Position numbers and translations under genes: made by a program
Source: Pirellulales bacterium
Lineage (GTDB): Bacteria; Planctomycetota; Planctomycetia; Pirellulales; PALSA-1355
Assembly (NCBI GenBank): GCA_022844125.1
Contig: JALHMI010000012.1
Location: 1 to 64,000, forward strand
Length of the DNA stretch: 64,000 nucleotides
Direction of reading: 5' to 3'
In this document: positions 43,577-52,371 of the stretch, piece after piece
How the letters are laid out: each line of letters opens with the position of its first letter
How positions within the stretch are numbered: the stretch's first letter is position 1
The notes under the pieces: model-generated
The model's input: only the letters and a program-made list of their open reading frames with translations
Database searches by the model: none
Told to the model about the DNA's origin: nothing

Positions 43577-45202
43577 ATGCCGAAAGTCATCGTCGACGGG
43601 ATCGAAGTGGAGCTGGCCGCCGGCGAGCGGATCAACGGCATTCAGGCTGCGCAGCGCGCCGGCGTCGAGATTCCGCACTACTGTTGGCACGCCGGTCTGA
43701 CCGTCGTGGCAAGCTGCCGGATGTGCCTGGTCGAAGCCGGCACGCGCAATCCCGACACGGGCGACGTGATGATGGTGCCAAAGCTGGTCCCGGCCTGCCA
43801 GACGCCGGCCACGCCGAACACGGTCTTCATCACGAACAGCGAAAAGGTTGCTAACGCTCGGGCGATGGTCGAAGAGGATCTGCTGATCGATCATCCGATC
43901 GACTGCCCGATCTGCGACAAGGCGGGTGAGTGCAACCTGCAGGATTACCACTTCAAGTACGGCCAGGACCAGCGCCGGGCGGACATTCGCCCATTCACCA
44001 GCCGCAAGCGCGAGATGGGCGACACGGTGACGTTGTTCGTCGACCGCTGCGTGATGTGCACCCGCTGCGTGCGGTTCACGCGCGAGATCAGCGGCACGAG
44101 CGAGCTGTTCGTGATCAATCGCGGCAGCCACGAAGAGATCGACGTCTTTCCGGGCTATCCGCTCGAGAACCGGATGTCGGGGAACGTGGTCGACCTGTGC
44201 CCTGTGGGTGCATTGGGCGACAAGGACTTTCTGTATAAGCAGCGCGTGTGGTTCATGCGGAAGCATGACGGCGTGTGCACGGGCTGTTCGACGGGCTGTT
44301 CGATCTCGGTCGAAGAAAACCAGGACACGGTCTATCGCCTGAAGCCGCGCGAGAACCCGCACATCAACCAGTGGTGGATGTGCGACGAAGGTCGCTACGG
44401 CTATCACCACGTGCACAGCGACCGCCGGTTGACGGACGTCCAGCGCCGCGACGGAGTGAACTGGACGCTGATCGAATGGTCGCAGGTGGTGCGCGAAATC
44501 GACGAGCGGTTCCGCAACGTGGGCCGCGTGGCGGTCGTGCTTTCGCCGCATCTGACGGTCGAAGAAGCCTACCTGCTCGGCAAGTATGCCCGCGAAGTCG
44601 ATCCTCAGGCGCAAGTGGTGCTGGGGCCGGTGCCGGTCGAAGGCACGGACGAAACCTTCAAGAACGGCTTCACGATTCACGCCGAGAAGGCGCCAAACAG
44701 GCGCGGCGTGGAAGAAGTGGTCACCCACTTCATGGGCCAGGTCGCGACGCTGGACAACCTGCTGATCTCGCTGGCAAGCGGCGAGCCGACGGCGGTCTGG
44801 GTCAGCGGTGGCTACAAAAGCAACTGGATCGACACGGCCGCGGCGGATCAGATCGCCAGCGCGGCGGCATGCCTCGTGGTGCACGACACATTCGATTCGC
44901 CGCTGACGGAAAAAGCGACGTACCGCCTGCCGGACGGCACGTTCGCCGAGCGCGAAGGCTCGTATGTGAACTTTAGCGACCGCCTGCAAAGCGTTTCCTG
45001 GGCGATTCGTCCGCCAGCCGGCGTGCGCGTGGCGGGGAGCGTGTACTGGGAACTGCTGGGCGAAGTCGGGCTATACAAGTCTCGCCGGGTGCTCGATGAA
45101 GTCGCCGAGCGGATCGTGTTTTTCGCAGCCGCGGCCGAACCGGTTGGCCCGCTGGGCGTGGACCTGAAGACGCCGGTGCTCGAAGCGACGCCAACCGCAT
45201 AA
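43577..45202 (+). CDS. nuoG: NADH-quinone oxidoreductase subunit G, short form
   Basis: 541 residues, against about 780-900 in E. coli or Thermus. An N-terminal 2Fe-2S ferredoxin domain (YCWHAGL, SCRMC) is followed by the His/Cys cluster region (CPICDKAGECNLQDY) and a further 4Fe-4S motif (DRCVMCTRCVRF, with a later CPVGAL). CTGCSTGCSISVEEN begins the molybdopterin-oxidoreductase-like domain, which is abbreviated: only about 300 residues follow and no cofactor site is apparent. The electron wire from NuoF to NuoI is preserved, so function should be normal. Confidence 0.94.
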   Translation: MPKVIVDGIEVELAAGERINGIQAAQRAGVEIPHYCWHAGLTVVASCRMCLVEAGTRNPDTGDVMMVPKLVPACQTPATPNTVFITNSEKVANARAMVEEDLLIDHPIDCPICDKAGECNLQDYHFKYGQDQRRADIRPFTSRKREMGDTVTLFVDRCVMCTRCVRFTREISGTSELFVINRGSHEEIDVFPGYPLENRMSGNVVDLCPVGALGDKDFLYKQRVWFMRKHDGVCTGCSTGCSISVEENQDTVYRLKPRENPHINQWWMCDEGRYGYHHVHSDRRLTDVQRRDGVNWTLIEWSQVVREIDERFRNVGRVAVVLSPHLTVEEAYLLGKYAREVDPQAQVVLGPVPVEGTDETFKNGFTIHAEKAPNRRGVEEVVTHFMGQVATLDNLLISLASGEPTAVWVSGGYKSNWIDTAAADQIASAAACLVVHDTFDSPLTEKATYRLPDGTFAEREGSYVNFSDRLQSVSWAIRPPAGVRVAGSVYWELLGEVGLYKSRRVLDEVAERIVFFAAAAEPVGPLGVDLKTPVLEATPTA

Positions 45203-45229
45203 AGACAGAAGCGAGTATAGGAAAGCGCG

Positions 45230-46534
45230 ATGGACTGGGAATCGTTAATGCAGCCGCTGATCTTGCCACTGGTCAAGATTGCGCTCCTCATCTTTATCAT
45301 GATGACGGCAGCGGCATACCTGGTGCTGCTCGAGCGGTGGATTGCCGCCTGGGTGCAGGACCGCAAGGGTCCCAATCGCGTCGGCATTCCGCTCACCAAG
45401 ATCCGGATGTTTGGGCTCGGCCAGCCGCTGGCCGATGGTCTGAAGTTCATCTTCAAGGAAGAGTACACGCCGGGCCACGTGGAGAAGGTGCTGTACACGC
45501 TGGCGCCGCTCTCGATCATGGCGGCCGCACTGGCAGTGTTCGCCGTGGTGCCGATCGGCGACGTCCTGCCGATCGAACTTCCCGGCACCAGCGGGCCGAT
45601 CCAGTTGATCGTCGCGCCCCACATTGACGTGGGCATGATCTACATTTTCGCCCTCAGCAGCATCGCGGTGTATGGCGTGATCCTGGGCGGCTGGAGCAGC
45701 AACAATAAGTACGGGTTCCTCGGCGCGCTGCGTTCGAGTGCCCAGCTCATCGCTTATGAAATCCCGCTGGGACTGGGCATCCTGGGCGTCGTGCTGGCCG
45801 CGGGTTCATTGCGGCTGGATGCGATCATTTACGCCCAGGCCGAGACGGGTCTGTGGAATGTGTTCGCTCAACCGCTGGGTTTTTCGGTATTCGTGATCGC
45901 GGCGTTTGCCGAAGCCGCGCGGTTGCCGTTCGACCTGCCCGAAGCCGAGCAGGAACTGATCGGTGGCTATCACACGGAATATGCCGGCATGAAGCTGCTG
46001 CTGTTCCTGATTGCCGAATTCCTGCACATGGTCGTGGCGGCGTTCCTGATCGTGATCCTGTTCCTTGGCGGCTGGCACTTCTGGGGCATGACGGTCGATG
46101 CGAGCCAACCAATCGGCTGGCCAATGGCGATCGCCCGGATTGCGATCCTGGCGATCAAGGTGTTGCTGGTAATCGTGTTCTTCATGATGGTTCGCTGGAG
46201 CTGGCCGCGGTTCCGCTTCGATCAGCTGATGAACCTGGCCTGGAAAGTGATGTTGCCTTTGGGGCTGGTGAACCTCGTAGCGCTGACGATCGCCTATGAG
46301 TACGAATACGTGAATGACCTGGACGGCACGACGCGCGGACTGTGGATCATGGTCGCGGTGGGCTGGGCCGTGGCACTCGTCTCCTGGGTGCTGGCGGCCG
46401 TATTCTCGCCACTGCACACGGACAATCGCCCACGCCGCGACGTGACCGATGCTCCGGAATACGAATACGAACCGGAAACGTTGCGACAGATCCTCGCCAC
46501 TGGAACGCAGCGGGCCAGCGCGAACGGCCCGTAG
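45230..46534 (+). CDS. nuoH: NADH-quinone oxidoreductase subunit H
   Basis: 434 residues, somewhat longer than the usual 325-350, with about eight to nine membrane helices. LLERWIAAWVQDRKGPNRVG and FAEAARLPFDLPEAEQELIGGYHTEY are the two hallmark loops at the quinone channel entrance. The extra length lies in the C-terminal tail (EYEYEPETLRQI...), which is hydrophilic. Connects the peripheral and membrane arms. Confidence 0.96.
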   Translation: MDWESLMQPLILPLVKIALLIFIMMTAAAYLVLLERWIAAWVQDRKGPNRVGIPLTKIRMFGLGQPLADGLKFIFKEEYTPGHVEKVLYTLAPLSIMAAALAVFAVVPIGDVLPIELPGTSGPIQLIVAPHIDVGMIYIFALSSIAVYGVILGGWSSNNKYGFLGALRSSAQLIAYEIPLGLGILGVVLAAGSLRLDAIIYAQAETGLWNVFAQPLGFSVFVIAAFAEAARLPFDLPEAEQELIGGYHTEYAGMKLLLFLIAEFLHMVVAAFLIVILFLGGWHFWGMTVDASQPIGWPMAIARIAILAIKVLLVIVFFMMVRWSWPRFRFDQLMNLAWKVMLPLGLVNLVALTIAYEYEYVNDLDGTTRGLWIMVAVGWAVALVSWVLAAVFSPLHTDNRPRRDVTDAPEYEYEPETLRQILATGTQRASANGP

Positions 46535-46555
46535 CGCGCAAACCCCACAGAACGC

Positions 46556-47089
46556 ATGCAAGCCAACGACCCCAACATCAAGTGGATTGAAGAACCGAAG
46601 CTCGGGCTGACGGGCAAGATGTACTTGCCGCTGTTCGTGCAAGGTTTGACGACCACGACGAAGCACTTGCTGGGACCGAAAGTCACGGTGAGCTATCCGG
46701 ACGTGCGGCCCACGATCGGCAATCCGCTGATTTATCGCGGCGTGCACCGGTTGAACAAGGACGAGCAAGGCCGCGTGAAGTGCGTGGCCTGCTTCCTGTG
46801 CGCCACGGCTTGCCCCGCGCATTGCATCGACATCGTGGGCGTGGAAAGCCCCTGGCCGGATCGCGAGAAGTATCCCGAGAGCTTTACGATCGACGAGCTG
46901 CGGTGCATTTTCTGTGGGATGTGCGAAGAGGCCTGCCCGGTGGATGCGATCGAACTGACGAGCCTGTTCGACCTGACGGGCCGCAGCCGGGAAGAGATGA
47001 TCTTCGACAAAGAGAAACTGCTGAGCGTGTACGACCAGACGAAGGACACGGAACCGATGAAGTCGAACGCCCTGGGAGGCACGGTGTGA
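46556..47089 (+). CDS. nuoI: NADH-quinone oxidoreductase subunit I
   Basis: 177 residues. Two ferredoxin-type 4Fe-4S motifs, CVACFLCATACPAHC and CIFCGMCEEACPVDA, bind clusters N6a and N6b that lead to N2. VTVSYPDVRPTIGN precedes them. The stop overlaps the GTG of nuoJ. Confidence 0.96.
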   Translation: MQANDPNIKWIEEPKLGLTGKMYLPLFVQGLTTTTKHLLGPKVTVSYPDVRPTIGNPLIYRGVHRLNKDEQGRVKCVACFLCATACPAHCIDIVGVESPWPDREKYPESFTIDELRCIFCGMCEEACPVDAIELTSLFDLTGRSREEMIFDKEKLLSVYDQTKDTEPMKSNALGGTV

Positions 47090-47814
47090 ACACGCTCCTG
47101 GTGATGATTGGCGGTGCGACGCTGCTGTTTGCGGCCGGCCTGTGGCTGTCGCTGCCGCGCGGGCGCGCGCCGGGAAGGGCGCTGGGCGCCGTGCTGGTGG
47201 CCGCCGGATTGGGGCTGTTCGCCGCGGAAACCATTTCGCTCGGCAGCGCGCTAGCCGACGTGGTCTTCTATCTGATCGCCGGACTGACCGTGCTCAGCGC
47301 CGTGGCCACGATCTCGTTTCGCAATCCAGTCTACTCGGCCATCTGGTTTGCACTGTCGCTGCTGGGCACGGCGGGCCTGTTCCTGTTCAACGGGGCGCAG
47401 TTTCTGGGCGTGGCCACGATCGTGGTTTATGCCGGGGCGATTCTGGTGACGTTCCTGTTCGTGCTGATGCTGGCTCAGCCCGAGGGGCAGGCTCCCTACG
47501 ACCGCGTGAGCTGGGCGGCGCCGCTGTCGGCCGTGAGCGGAGCGCTGCTGGTGGGCTTGTTGACGTTCGTGCTGGCGGATGTGTTTCAGAACCCGATCGT
47601 GGAAGAGCGGCCGGTGGCACAAGTAAGTGAAACGGAACTGGTCGAGGGGGTCCTGGCCGATCAGCACATGGCGACGCTCGGCCGCTGGCTGTTTGGCCGG
47701 CAACTGGTTTCGATCGAAGTGATCGGCACGCTGCTGCTGGTGGCCCTGGTGGGCGCGGTGGCCGTGGTCGGTCAGATTCATCACCGCGAACGGGGAGGAC
47801 CGATGCATGGCTGA
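47086..47814 (+). CDS. nuoJ: NADH-quinone oxidoreductase subunit J
   Basis: 242 residues from a GTG overlapping nuoI by 4 bp. Five membrane helices. VYAGAILVTFLFVLML in the third is the NuoJ hallmark. The track ORF starting at 46780 carries nuoI sequence in the wrong frame at its front. Overlaps nuoK by 8 bp. Confidence 0.94.
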   Translation: MNTLLVMIGGATLLFAAGLWLSLPRGRAPGRALGAVLVAAGLGLFAAETISLGSALADVVFYLIAGLTVLSAVATISFRNPVYSAIWFALSLLGTAGLFLFNGAQFLGVATIVVYAGAILVTFLFVLMLAQPEGQAPYDRVSWAAPLSAVSGALLVGLLTFVLADVFQNPIVEERPVAQVSETELVEGVLADQHMATLGRWLFGRQLVSIEVIGTLLLVALVGAVAVVGQIHHRERGGPMHG

Positions 47815-48250
47815 GGTCGCCCTGCTGGAAAAATATCTGCTGGTCGGCGCGCTGCTGTTCGGCATCGGCCTGGTCGGGTTTTTTACCCGGCGGAACACGA
47901 TTGTGATGTTCCTGTCGATCGAAATGATGCTGCAAGGCGTCTCGGTGAGCCTGGTAGCCTGGGGCCGATATCACAACGACTGGGGTGGGCAGATCCTGGT
48001 GATCTTCATCCTGACGATCGCCGCCTGCGAAGCCGCGATCGCCCTGGCCGTGGTGTTGTCTCTGTTCCACAAGGCCGGGTCGCTGGATATTGCGCTCTGG
48101 CAGACGCTGCGCGAAGACAATCAGCCGGCGTTCACCGATCCCAAATGGCCCGAGCCAAGAGACGACGATCCCGTGTGGCCGAAGCTGACGCCGGCAGGCA
48201 TCGAGCCCACGGCCGATCCGGACGAGATCATTCACCGCATGCACGTGTAG
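47807..48250 (+). CDS. nuoK: NADH-quinone oxidoreductase subunit K with extended C-terminus
   Basis: 147 residues; the first about 100 are the standard three-helix, MrpC-like subunit. IEMMLQGVSVSLVAWGRY and AACEAAIALAVVLSLFH carry the membrane glutamates needed for proton translocation. The last about 45 residues (DNQPAFTDPKWPEPRDDDPV...) are a hydrophilic, Pro/Asp-rich extension absent from E. coli NuoK. Confidence 0.94.
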   Translation: MAEVALLEKYLLVGALLFGIGLVGFFTRRNTIVMFLSIEMMLQGVSVSLVAWGRYHNDWGGQILVIFILTIAACEAAIALAVVLSLFHKAGSLDIALWQTLREDNQPAFTDPKWPEPRDDDPVWPKLTPAGIEPTADPDEIIHRMHV

Positions 48251-48268
48251 CGAGACGGACAACTACCT

Positions 48269-48358
48269 CATAACCCGAAGCGTAAGCGAGTGCTTCTTAA
48301 CCCGAAGCGTGAGCGAGGCTGAGCCCTCGCCGGAAACGCCCTCGCTCAAGCTTCGGGT
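48269..48358. repeat. Three-arm inverted repeat inside the nuo operon (nuoK-nuoL)
   Basis: Two direct arms (CATAACCCGAAGCGTAAGCG at 48269 and TAACCCGAAGCGTGAGCGAG at 48298) face one inverted arm CCCTCGCTCAAGCTTCGGGT (48339-48358). Either direct arm can pair with it. Same family as 40311-40374. It fills the nuoK-nuoL gap of 138 bp. Confidence 0.8.
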
Positions 48359-48388
48359 GACAAGAGACCAAGCGAACTGTAGACCTGA

Positions 48389-50533
48389 ATGAACGACACG
48401 ATTCCCATCCTGCTGGTCCTGATACCGGGGTTGCCGCTGCTGGCGACAATCGTCACGGCGATCTTTGGCCGCTACGTGCTCAAGGAAAACAGTCATCTGC
48501 CGGTGGTGGTGGCGCTGGTCGGGTCGTTCGTATGCAGCGCGATGCTCCTGGCGGAAGTGAAGCTGGGTATCGCCGAATCGTCGAAAGAGGGTTCGCCGAC
48601 CGCAAACAGCATCGGCTGGGAAGTGACGTCGAACCTGTGGACCTGGGTGCAGGTTGAGGACGCGATCACGACCAGCGACGTCTCTCACGCCGCGGCGGCC
48701 GCGCCGGCGCCGGGCGCTGAAGCCACGCCGCTGCCGGCTTCGCTGCCGTTCACGATTGAAATCACGCAGCGGGCTGACACCCTGACGGCGATCATGCTGG
48801 CGATGGTCACGTTCGTGTCGTCGCTGGTGGCAATCTATGCCGGCGGATACATGCACGGCGACCGCGGTTACTGGCGGTTTTTCTGCTACATCGGTTTGTT
48901 TGTGTTCTCGATGACGATGCTGGTCTCGGTCAGCAACTTCGTCCTCTTGTACGTGTTCTGGGAAGCGGTCGGTCTGTGCAGCTACCTGCTGGTGGGTTTC
49001 TGGTATCAGAAGCCCGAGGCGGCCGCGGCCGGCAAGAAGGCATTCCTGGTGAACCGGATTGGCGACTTTGGGTTCGCCCTGGGGCTGTTCCTGATCTGGA
49101 CGACCTATGGCACGTTGAACTTTCACGATGCCAGTGGCGTGGCCGGCGTGCTGGGTCAGACCCGGCTCGCACAGCCTTCGCTGATCGCAGGCTTCAGCGA
49201 CAGCTATGGCACGATCGCCACGGCGATTTGCCTGCTCTTGATGCTGGGGGCCTGCGGCAAGAGCGCCCAGTTCCCGCTGCACGTCTGGCTGCCGGATGCG
49301 ATGGAAGGCCCCACGCCGGTCAGCGCCCTGATTCACGCGGCGACGATGGTCACGGCCGGAGCCTACATGGTGACGCGGTGCTCGCCGCTGTTCTTCGCCT
49401 CGCCGGACGCCCAGCAAGTGGTGGCGATCATCGGCGGCACGACGGCCGCGATCGGCGGTGTGATCGCGCTCACGCAAACCGATCTCAAACGCGTGCTCGC
49501 CTACTCAACGATCAGCCAACTCGGCTACATGTTCCTGGGCCTGGGCCTGGGCACGATCGCCGGGATCACCTCGGGCATGTTCCACTTGTTCTGCCATGCG
49601 TTTTTCAAGGCTTTGTTGTTCCTGGGCGCCGGTAGCGTGATGCACGCGATGGGCGGGGTCATCGACATGCGCAGGTTCAGCGGCCTGCGAAAGTTGATGC
49701 CGGTCACGAACTGGACGTTCCTGTTTGGCTGCCTGGCACTGGGCGGTGTGATTCCGTTCGCGGGCTTCTGGAGCAAGGACGCAATCATTGCGGCGACGTA
49801 CGAGCGCGGCGTGCTGGAAGGGATCGCCGTCTACAAGGTGTTGTATTGGGTCGCCACGATCGTGGCGTTCCTGACGGCGTTCTACACCTTCCGGGCGTAC
49901 TTCCTGACGTTCTACGGCGAGGAGCGGATTCCGCACGAGGCGGGATCTCATGCTCACGAATCGCCGCCGCAGATGACCTGGCCGCTGCGGATCCTGGCGA
50001 TCTGCTCGCTCGTGGTCGGTGCGTACTTCACCTGGACTGGCGGGTTTGTCGACTTTCTTAGCCAGACGCCGTCGCTGGCATTCGCTCCCCTGGCGGCGAC
50101 GGCCGCGCATGGCGAGCATTCGCATGAAGCGCACCAACTGGTGAGCATCGTAGGCACGGTGATCGCGCTCACGGCGATCGGCCTGGCGGCGTTTTTGTAC
50201 CTGGGCGATCACACGCTGATCGACAAGATCAAGCAACTGTCCGGCCCGCTGTATTATCTCTCGTACGGCAAGCTGTTTTTCGATCCGATTTACTACGCGG
50301 CGTTCGTCTGGCCGTCGCTGCAAGTGGCGAAGCTCAGCTACTGGTTCGATCGCAACGTGATCGACGCTCTGGTGAACTTCGTGGGACGCGTGCCGCCGTG
50401 GCTGGGAGCGCTGCTGCGGCCCCTGCAGAGCGGGCTGGTGCAGTTTTACGGCGTGGCCATGGTGTGGGGCGTGCTGGTGCTGATCGTGACCCTGCTGGTG
50501 TGGCCGGCCCTGGCGGCAACTTTTGGAAACTAA
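48389..50533 (+). CDS. nuoL: NADH-quinone oxidoreductase subunit L
   Basis: 714 residues, the distal antiporter-like proton-pumping subunit with about sixteen helices including the long lateral helix at the C-terminus. FWEAVGLCSYLLVGFWY, KSAQFPLHVWLPDAMEGPTPVSALIHAATMV and the LAYSTISQLGYMF segment are signature regions. An Ala/Pro-rich loop of about 20 residues (SHAAAAAPAPGAEATPLPAS) follows the second helix and is unusual. His-rich HAHESPPQ lies in a later loop. Confidence 0.96.
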   Translation: MNDTIPILLVLIPGLPLLATIVTAIFGRYVLKENSHLPVVVALVGSFVCSAMLLAEVKLGIAESSKEGSPTANSIGWEVTSNLWTWVQVEDAITTSDVSHAAAAAPAPGAEATPLPASLPFTIEITQRADTLTAIMLAMVTFVSSLVAIYAGGYMHGDRGYWRFFCYIGLFVFSMTMLVSVSNFVLLYVFWEAVGLCSYLLVGFWYQKPEAAAAGKKAFLVNRIGDFGFALGLFLIWTTYGTLNFHDASGVAGVLGQTRLAQPSLIAGFSDSYGTIATAICLLLMLGACGKSAQFPLHVWLPDAMEGPTPVSALIHAATMVTAGAYMVTRCSPLFFASPDAQQVVAIIGGTTAAIGGVIALTQTDLKRVLAYSTISQLGYMFLGLGLGTIAGITSGMFHLFCHAFFKALLFLGAGSVMHAMGGVIDMRRFSGLRKLMPVTNWTFLFGCLALGGVIPFAGFWSKDAIIAATYERGVLEGIAVYKVLYWVATIVAFLTAFYTFRAYFLTFYGEERIPHEAGSHAHESPPQMTWPLRILAICSLVVGAYFTWTGGFVDFLSQTPSLAFAPLAATAAHGEHSHEAHQLVSIVGTVIALTAIGLAAFLYLGDHTLIDKIKQLSGPLYYLSYGKLFFDPIYYAAFVWPSLQVAKLSYWFDRNVIDALVNFVGRVPPWLGALLRPLQSGLVQFYGVAMVWGVLVLIVTLLVWPALAATFGN

Positions 50534-50595
50534 CGCAGGCGAAGTTCCACTCGCGATTACAACGCGGCGAATGACTTAAGCGGAGAACTGGTGCT

Positions 50596-52371
50596 TTGGA
50601 CCCGATGTCGACACTCTTGCTCGTGACGATTCTGCTGCCAACGATCGGCGCCGTGGTCGTGTGCCTGTTGGCCGACCAGGGTGCGAGCGGCGCCCGGCAG
50701 ACGGCCCTCGTTACGTCGATTCTGACGCTGGTGCTGGCGAGCGTGCTGGCGGCGAACTTTGAACCGCCCGCCGATCCGGCGGCTCCGTTTGCCGCTTCCG
50801 CGATGGAGTGGCTGGGGCCGTCGTCGCACATCAACGTGGAATTCAGCCTGGGGCTCGATGGCCTGAGCATCTGGATGTTCGCGCTCTCGGCGCTGCTATT
50901 GTTCACGTGCGTGCTCGTGAGCTGGGAAGCGATCACGGATCGGCCGGCCGTGTTCTATAGCCTGCTGCTGCTCCTGGGGAGCGGCATGCTGGGTGTGTTC
51001 GCCGCGCGCGACCTGATCCTGTTCTACATCTTCTTCGAGTTCACGCTGATCCCGCTGTTCTTCCTGATCGGCGTGTGGGGCTCGGAAGACCGGCGCTATG
51101 CGGCCGTGAAGTTCTTCCTGTTCACGCTGGCCGGCAGCTTGCTCACGTTCCTGGGCCTGCTGACGATCGTGCTCTGGAATTACAACCATTCCGACGCCGG
51201 CCAGATGACGTTTTCGATTCACGAACTGACGGCCGGGCTGAACGCGCATCCGCTGGCCCAGCCGTATCAGTTGTGGGTGTTCCTGGCGCTGTTCGCGGGC
51301 TTTGCGATCAAGGTGCCGCTGTTCCCGCTGCACACGTGGCTGCCGCTCGCGCACACGCAAGCCCCCACGGCTGGTAGCGTGCTGCTGGCGGGCGTACTCT
51401 TGAAGATTGGCACCTACGGCTTCGCCCGGTTCAGCATTCCGATGCTGCCCGAGGCCACGGCGATGTGCATTCCGTGGATCCTGGCGCTCTCGGCGGCGGG
51501 GATCATCTACGGGGCGCTCGTGGCCCTGGTGCAGACGGACATGAAGCGGCTGATCGCCTACAGCTCGGTGAGCCACCTGGGCTTTGTGATGCTGGGGCTG
51601 TTCGCCCTCACCTCGCTGGGCGTTGAAGGCGGCGTGCTGCAGATGGTCAATCACGGCCTCTCGACCGGCGGACTGTTCGCCATTGTGGGCATGATCTATG
51701 AACGGTATCACACGCGCGAGATCGCCCAGTTCGGGGGCATCGCGCGGCGGACGCCGATCCTGGCGTTCTTCTTCCTGCTGTTTACGTTTTCGAGCATCGG
51801 CCTGCCGGGCATGAACGGCTTCGTCGGCGAGTTCATGATCCTCGCCGGCATGTTTCAGCGGGCCTGGACCGAAGCGCCCGAAGGCTTCGAGCTGCTGTAC
51901 AAGGTGATTGCCGTGGCCAGCGTGTCGGGCGTCGTGCTCGGGGCGTGGTACATGCTGTACCTGGTGCAGCGGGTGTTTTTTGGTCCGCTGCGCGAGCCGC
52001 CGGTACATGGACATGATGGGCATGGACATGATGAGCACGGCCATGCAGCGCACAGCGATCTCGGACATGACGGGCACGATGATCATGGACATGGCGCGGT
52101 CGACACGATTCCGCCGAGTTCGATTCGCGACCTGTCGTTCCGCGAGATCATGGCCGTGGCGCCTTTGGTGGTGTTTATCTTCTGGATCGGTTTGCATCCC
52201 GAGTTCTTTCTGAGCCGGATGCAAGCGACGCTGGAACCGATGACCCGCAATGCCCAGTTGGCGGTCGAGCGGATGTACGGCGAGCCGGCCGCGATCGCCG
52301 GTGATGCAGATCAAGAACAGGTTGAGCGAGTAAGCCTGCTCGCAGAGGGAGTACCCGCGCGTGACGAGTGA
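50596..52371 (+). CDS. nuoM: NADH-quinone oxidoreductase subunit M with histidine-rich loop
   Basis: 591 residues; TTG start at 50596 with GGAG 10 bp upstream, though ATG at 50605 is possible. Antiporter-like subunit: FYIFFEFTLIPLFFLIGVWG, HTWLPLAHTQAPTAGSVLLAGVLLK and AYSSVSHLGFVMLG are family signatures. Between the last helices a loop of about 33 residues (about 470-503, VHGHDGHGHDEHGHAAHSDL...) contains more than ten histidines and may bind metal ions or protons. It overlaps nuoN by 11 bp. Confidence 0.96.
   Translation: MDPMSTLLLVTILLPTIGAVVVCLLADQGASGARQTALVTSILTLVLASVLAANFEPPADPAAPFAASAMEWLGPSSHINVEFSLGLDGLSIWMFALSALLLFTCVLVSWEAITDRPAVFYSLLLLLGSGMLGVFAARDLILFYIFFEFTLIPLFFLIGVWGSEDRRYAAVKFFLFTLAGSLLTFLGLLTIVLWNYNHSDAGQMTFSIHELTAGLNAHPLAQPYQLWVFLALFAGFAIKVPLFPLHTWLPLAHTQAPTAGSVLLAGVLLKIGTYGFARFSIPMLPEATAMCIPWILALSAAGIIYGALVALVQTDMKRLIAYSSVSHLGFVMLGLFALTSLGVEGGVLQMVNHGLSTGGLFAIVGMIYERYHTREIAQFGGIARRTPILAFFFLLFTFSSIGLPGMNGFVGEFMILAGMFQRAWTEAPEGFELLYKVIAVASVSGVVLGAWYMLYLVQRVFFGPLREPPVHGHDGHGHDEHGHAAHSDLGHDGHDDHGHGAVDTIPPSSIRDLSFREIMAVAPLVVFIFWIGLHPEFFLSRMQATLEPMTRNAQLAVERMYGEPAAIAGDADQEQVERVSLLAEGVPARDE

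Noticed and set aside
42176-44989. 937-codon antisense ORF across nuoE-nuoG
   Set aside because: Exact complement frame of strongly conserved nuoF and nuoG; Arg/His/Ala-rich composition of a high-GC shadow ORF.
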